A stretch of 64,000 nt of DNA, from NCBI RefSeq assembly GCF_014898055.3, contig NW_023601212.1:53680329-53744328 (forward strand), given 5' to 3'. Positions 62,553 through 64,000 of the stretch are shown here, piece by piece. Below the pieces are notes generated by a model. The model made no database searches. It was not told the DNA's origin and was given only the letters and a program-made list of their open reading frames with translations. How positions within the stretch are numbered: the stretch's first letter is position 1; each line of letters opens with the position of its first letter. This DNA comes from Talpa occidentalis (Eukaryota > Chordata > Mammalia > Eulipotyphla > Talpidae). Position numbers and translations under genes: made by a program.

Positions 62553-62967
62553 CCCACTCTTTGCGCCGGGCCTGCGGGGTGCTCTGCATCTTGTGAGCCT
62601 CGTGGGCCTTGATGATGTCGCGCTGTTCGATGAGGCCCCCACGCCGCCGCTTCATCACCTCGGGGCTCACCGGGATAAAGGGGCTGGAGCCCTCCCAGCC
62701 AGAGCCCTCGCCCTCCTGCACCGGGAAGAAGTTGTCGAAGCCGAAGGCCGCAGTGCGCGGGGAGGCCGGCAGCATGCCCACCTCCTCCGAGGCGTCGGCC
62801 TCGAGCAGGGCGCACTGCTGGGGCCGCCATGCCTCCTCCTCAGGCAGCGCCAGCACGTGGCGGCGGCTGTAGCCGGTGGCCCCGGGCTCAGGGCTCCCCG
62901 CGGCCGGGCAGGGGGCTGGCTCGGGCAGCCTGCGGCCGGGACTCAGTCCACGCATCTCGGGCACCAT
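62552..62967 (-). CDS. Candidate distal 5' coding exon of CACNA1E (N-terminal extension)
   Basis: This open exon starts MVPEMRGLSPGRR and ends TPQARRKEWE, where the last Glu codon is GA plus one base from the next exon. The ATG has a good context (G at -3, G at +4). The donor, read on the minus strand as GGGA/GTGAGTACC, is close to consensus, and the unspliced frame would stop at once (TGA at 62550-62548). The N-terminal half is Pro/Gly/Ala/Glu-rich. The second half (FGFDNFFPVQEG, then SPEVMKRRRGG, then DIIKAHEAHKMQS) is charged, probably helical and looks like real protein. The donor phase matches the acceptor at 2226/2225, and splicing the two gives EWE-MARFG with no stop. No signal peptide or membrane segment is seen. 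I do not recognise the peptide family, and it is not in the Cav2.3 reference protein as I know it. Alternatives are a 5' exon of an unrelated gene or the start of a non-canonical transcript. Confidence 0.62.
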
Positions 62968-62977
62968 CACAGAACAT
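62888..62977 (-). other. Short upstream ORF overlapping the distal exon start
   Basis: An ATG ten bases before the MVPEM start opens a 29-codon frame beginning MFCDGARDAW. It overlaps the main frame and stops at 62890-62888. Its context has G at -3 but T at +4. A scanning ribosome would meet it first, so it could reduce translation of the extended protein. It matters only if transcription starts, or the exon begins, upstream of 62977. Confidence 0.4.
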
Positions 62978-62981
62978 TGCT

Positions 62982-63003
62982 CTGCGAGGGGGGCGGGCGA
63001 GAG
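62982..63003 (-). other. Possible 3' splice site upstream of the distal exon
   Basis: Read on the minus strand, a C-rich tract runs into CTCGCAG, and an exon would begin at 62981 (AGCAATG). If it is used, the distal exon is internal and further 5' exons lie beyond the window; the coding frame stays open across this point. The tract is interrupted by G residues, so a transcription start nearby, within the CpG-rich block, is an equally good reading. Confidence 0.35.
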
Positions 63004-64000
63004 ATAAGGGGTGGAGGGGTTGGGTAAGGGGTGGGCATGAGGGAAATAGAAAAGAGAAAGAGGTTAATGACAGATGTGGACTCCAGAGCAGGCTGGGATG
63101 CGAGCTTACACATTCCAAGCCCAGCCCAGAAACGCACACACAGTAGGAACTCAATAAATCATAGTTAACTCAGAAGCTTCCACTGTGGACCACAGACTGG
63201 GAGCCAAGTGTGGGGTAACCAGAGTAGACTCCATTTGGGGCTTCACTGTCTAATGCAGAAGACCAAGGTTAAAGAAATAACATGCACCCCTTATAAATGT
63301 CTCAGGGTGCCAGGATAAGGACTGAAGAATGCTAAAGGCTGTATTTCCCAGTCCTGTCTGGGACATGTAGCTAACTCTTCTCTCCTACTTGTGCTAAAGG
63401 AATTCCTCTGGGGGAGGGGGGTTTCTATTTTCTATGCAAGTCCCATTTGCTACCCTAACTCTGACGCCCAGCCCCAGCCCCAGGAGAGAGATTCTTGAGA
63501 GCTGGTTCCCCTTTGGGGTCTCTCCCCTTACTTGACGCAGGCATCATGGGGAGGGCAGGGCAGGTTGGGAATCAGGGGTCTCTACTGGCTCCCTTGAGCC
63601 TCCTATTTCTTTTCTGTGCCAAAGAGAACATGACCCAATTTGTCTCTGAAAGCCATGTTCTTTCAGTGAACAGTGAGGGTTTACCATATGCCAGGCACCG
63701 GGTGCACCAACTTGGGCATCCTCCTTGTGGGAGAGACAGGAAGAACACTAGTTTTGACCACAGATATGATGTGTGGTGATGGAGGTGGGCCTGCTCCCTA
63801 TTTGAGCTCATAAGCAAGGGCACCTGCCCCTAGTGGTGGTGCTGGACAGAGCTTTGTGGAGGAAATGACTCTAAGCTGTATTTAAACTGAGCTTGCAGGT
63901 TGGGAACAGGAGAGGTGCACAGAAGACTATGTCCACAGAGAACATTCTGGTTTGAGGGAACTTGAACTTACCACCTTTCACAGATCTCTGTCTCACCCTC
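63004..64000. other. Sequence upstream of the distal exon, nothing recognised
   Basis: Ordinary composition, with no CpG enrichment, clear repeat or further exon. A MIR-like piece (AGCACACAGTAGGAACTCAATAAATC type) lies near 63,135-63,165. If the acceptor at 62,982 is real, earlier exons lie beyond 64,000. Confidence 0.4.

Larger units (their letters stand above)
62330..63000 (-). promoter_or_regulatory. Second, smaller CpG-rich block over the distal exon
   Basis: GC- and CpG-rich sequence coincides almost exactly with the distal open exon and about 200 bp of its downstream intron. It could be an alternative promoter, or simply a GC-rich coding exon. Upstream sequence (63,000-64,000) has ordinary composition. 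Confidence 0.4.

Noticed and set aside
62393..62830. 145-codon minus-strand frame overlapping the distal exon
   Set aside because: It is an alternative frame of the GC-rich exon and crosses the GTGAGT donor; the MVPEM frame is the one compatible with the CACNA1E acceptor.

Overview
The window is non-repetitive to moderately repetitive mammalian nuclear DNA. There are no operons or long intact protein genes. It carries MIR, L2, L1 and MER20 relics shared by placental mammals, and eight copies of a tRNA-derived SINE whose body is followed by an (A/T)-rich ATAAATAAATC tail. Most of these SINEs have perfect or near-perfect target-site duplications, so the family was active recently. It is not the primate, rodent, horse or carnivore SINE. 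I think a laurasiatherian, possibly a rhinolophoid bat, is most likely, but that is recollection of SINE families and was not checked.

The one recognisable gene is CACNA1E (Cav2.3, R-type voltage-gated calcium channel alpha-1 subunit), on the minus strand. Its well-known first coding exon (88 residues starting MARFGEAVV) lies at 1959-2225 and ends at a textbook U12-type AT-AC donor. The rest of the channel lies to the left of the window. A CpG-rich promoter-like block (about 2,080-3,680) sits just upstream.

About 60 kb further upstream, in a second small CpG-rich block (about 62,330-63,000), there is another minus-strand open exon, 62552-62967. It encodes 138 codons plus two bases and ends in a consensus GTGAGT donor. 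The canonical CACNA1E exon is preceded by a convincing 3' splice site that leaves just one G before its ATG. Joining the two gives an uninterrupted frame, with GA + G forming a Glu codon followed by the canonical Met. The window therefore appears to hold a distal alternative 5' coding exon that would add about 139 residues to the N-terminus of Cav2.3. This is the main candidate for something undescribed.

Layout: 1-1958 is the start of CACNA1E intron 1. 1959-2225 is the canonical exon, and 2226-3700 is the promoter/CpG island. 3700-62551 is the roughly 60-kb intron of the extended transcript, or intergenic DNA if only the proximal promoter is used. It holds SINE, MIR, L2, L1, MER20 and LTR-like repeats, microsatellites, a 220-bp local duplication, a perfect 13-bp hairpin and several homeodomain-site-rich stretches that look like conserved enhancers. 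62552-62981 is the distal exon. 62982-64000 is upstream sequence with nothing recognised. No tRNA, rRNA or CRISPR features were found.
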